Made by a program: the position numbers and the translations under genes. This document shows, one piece after another, positions 63,294 to 64,000 of a DNA stretch of 64,000 bases; the stretch's first letter is position 1, and each line of letters begins with the position of its first letter. A model generated the notes under the pieces. The model worked only from the letters and a program-made list of their open reading frames with translations, was not told the origin of the DNA and searched no databases. The DNA is from Erythrobacter sp047872805 (GTDB lineage Bacteria; Pseudomonadota; Alphaproteobacteria; Sphingomonadales; Sphingomonadaceae), in the NCBI RefSeq assembly GCF_047872805.1, contig NZ_JBLQUK010000006.1, positions 1 to 64,000 of the forward strand, in the 5' to 3' direction.

Positions 63294-64000
63294 TCAGCTT
63301 TCGCCCGCCAAAGCCTTGCGCAGGGTTTCGATGGCCTCGGCATTGCGCTCCACGCCGACTTCCTCGCGGATGGCGCGGGCCAGCTGAGCGTTGTATTCCC
63401 CCACCAATGCCGGTGCGAGCTGTTCGCGGGTTTGCGCCAGCAATACTTCATTGCCTTCAATCGGGTCGGTTTCGATCTTGTCGAGATCAACCACATACCA
63501 GCCGATATTGTTCGCATCCTCGAGCACTTTGGTCGAACCGCGAGCCATTGAGAACAGCAGCACCAGCGGCGGGGGGATGCGCCGATCCTGTGCTGACAAC
63601 AGCTCTGACCGGCGCAGGCTTATATCCTCGATCTGGTTCAGCGCGGCATTCTCTTCGCGCATGGCGTCGCGCATGCTCTTGCCGCCGCGCACTGCCGCAA
63701 GCACACGCTTGGCAGCTTGACCGGCGAGTTTGTTACCTTCGAACCGGCGCCAATCGCGGGTCACCGCGTCGCGCACCTGCGCCAAAGGCGGCGCGGCGCT
63801 TTCAGTGACGTCGGACACGTCAAAGATCAGGAATTGCACGCCTGGCACCAATTCGGCGAGCTGCGGTTCGCTTTCGTCCATCTGGAACGCGGTGTCGAGG
63901 ATCGGGCGCAGGCCCGGATTGATCCCTTGCTGCAAATCGCCAAACACCTGGCCATCGGCCATGACATTGGTGACGACATTGATTTCCAAACCGAATTCGG
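63294..64000 (-). CDS. ppiD: PpiD/SurA-like peptidylprolyl isomerase (partial)
   Basis: This is the C-terminal 235 residues of a gene that continues beyond the window on the minus strand; the frame is open at 64000 (upstream residues EFGLEINVVTNV). It resembles the C-terminal part of PpiD, the inner-membrane periplasmic folding factor: VPGVQFLIFDVSDVTESAAPPLAQVRDAV and helical repeats ending in EEVGVERNAEAIETLRKAL. The parvulin domain itself would lie outside the window. It precedes trpE, probably in one transcript. Confidence 0.8.
   Translation of the reverse strand, partial: EFGLEINVVTNVMADGQVFGDLQQGINPGLRPILDTAFQMDESEPQLAELVPGVQFLIFDVSDVTESAAPPLAQVRDAVTRDWRRFEGNKLAGQAAKRVLAAVRGGKSMRDAMREENAALNQIEDISLRRSELLSAQDRRIPPPLVLLFSMARGSTKVLEDANNIGWYVVDLDKIETDPIEGNEVLLAQTREQLAPALVGEYNAQLARAIREEVGVERNAEAIETLRKALAGES

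Noticed and set aside
1..64000. Mobile elements, prophage, CRISPR arrays, tRNA or rRNA genes
   Set aside because: Reading through the gaps, I found no transposase or integrase, no spaced direct repeats, and no cloverleaf or rRNA-like sequence.

Overview
The window looks like a chromosomal segment of a high-GC alphaproteobacterium, most likely order Sphingomonadales and probably Erythrobacteraceae. The evidence is the run fabA-fabB-fabI, the block nuoA-N followed by birA, coaX, rnj and a DUF1467-type gene, an alphaproteobacterial LexA box (GAAC-N7-GAAC) ahead of lexA, and the order trpG-trpD-trpC-moaC-moeA-lexA facing comEC. I saw no phage, insertion sequence, CRISPR array, rRNA or tRNA. The content is mostly core metabolism, and the unusual material sits inside or between core operons.

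Layout. Bases 1-3.6 kb hold an ATP-grasp ligase-like gene divergent from a PLP-dependent enzyme whose 5' end appears frameshifted at a GGGTTTA heptamer, then a methyltransferase. Bases 3.6-12.9 kb hold rne (minus strand), a cell-wall amidase, the PBP1A gene mrcA, an exported peroxiredoxin, prfB and a lipoprotein-type methyltransferase. Bases 13.1-18.6 kb hold fabA-fabB-fabI, a GNAT/hydrolase pair, a 2-hydroxyacid dehydrogenase (minus) and an exported SH3 protein. Bases 18.6-22.7 kb hold a thiolase divergent from an aldehyde dehydrogenase coupled to an exported beta-propeller-like protein.

Bases 22.8-38.2 kb are the complete 14-gene complex I operon. Four extra genes are wedged between nuoD/E, nuoE/F, nuoF/G and nuoH/I, each overlapping both neighbours. 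The operon runs on into birA, coaX, rnj and a small membrane protein gene (to 41.7 kb). Bases 41.7-48.5 kb hold an uncharacterised locus: a large membrane coiled-coil protein (minus) divergent from four plus-strand genes encoding an Hpt-like protein without the phospho-acceptor histidine, a membrane protein with a nucleotidyltransferase-like front half, an unknown helical protein, and a histidine-kinase-like protein with proline at the phospho-acceptor position. This is the best candidate here for an undescribed signalling system.

Bases 48.5-54.5 kb hold gltA and gltX (minus), comEC (plus) and lexA (minus) with a readable promoter and operator. Bases 54.5-64 kb, all minus strand, read in transcription order: a ppiD-like gene (cut by the window end), trpE, an FG-GAP protein, a NAGPA-like lipoprotein, pip, trpG, trpD, trpC, moaC, moeA, lexA. 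The three genes between trpE and trpG have no evident role in tryptophan synthesis. Many start codons are GTG or TTG and many genes overlap by 4 bp, so translational coupling is widespread.
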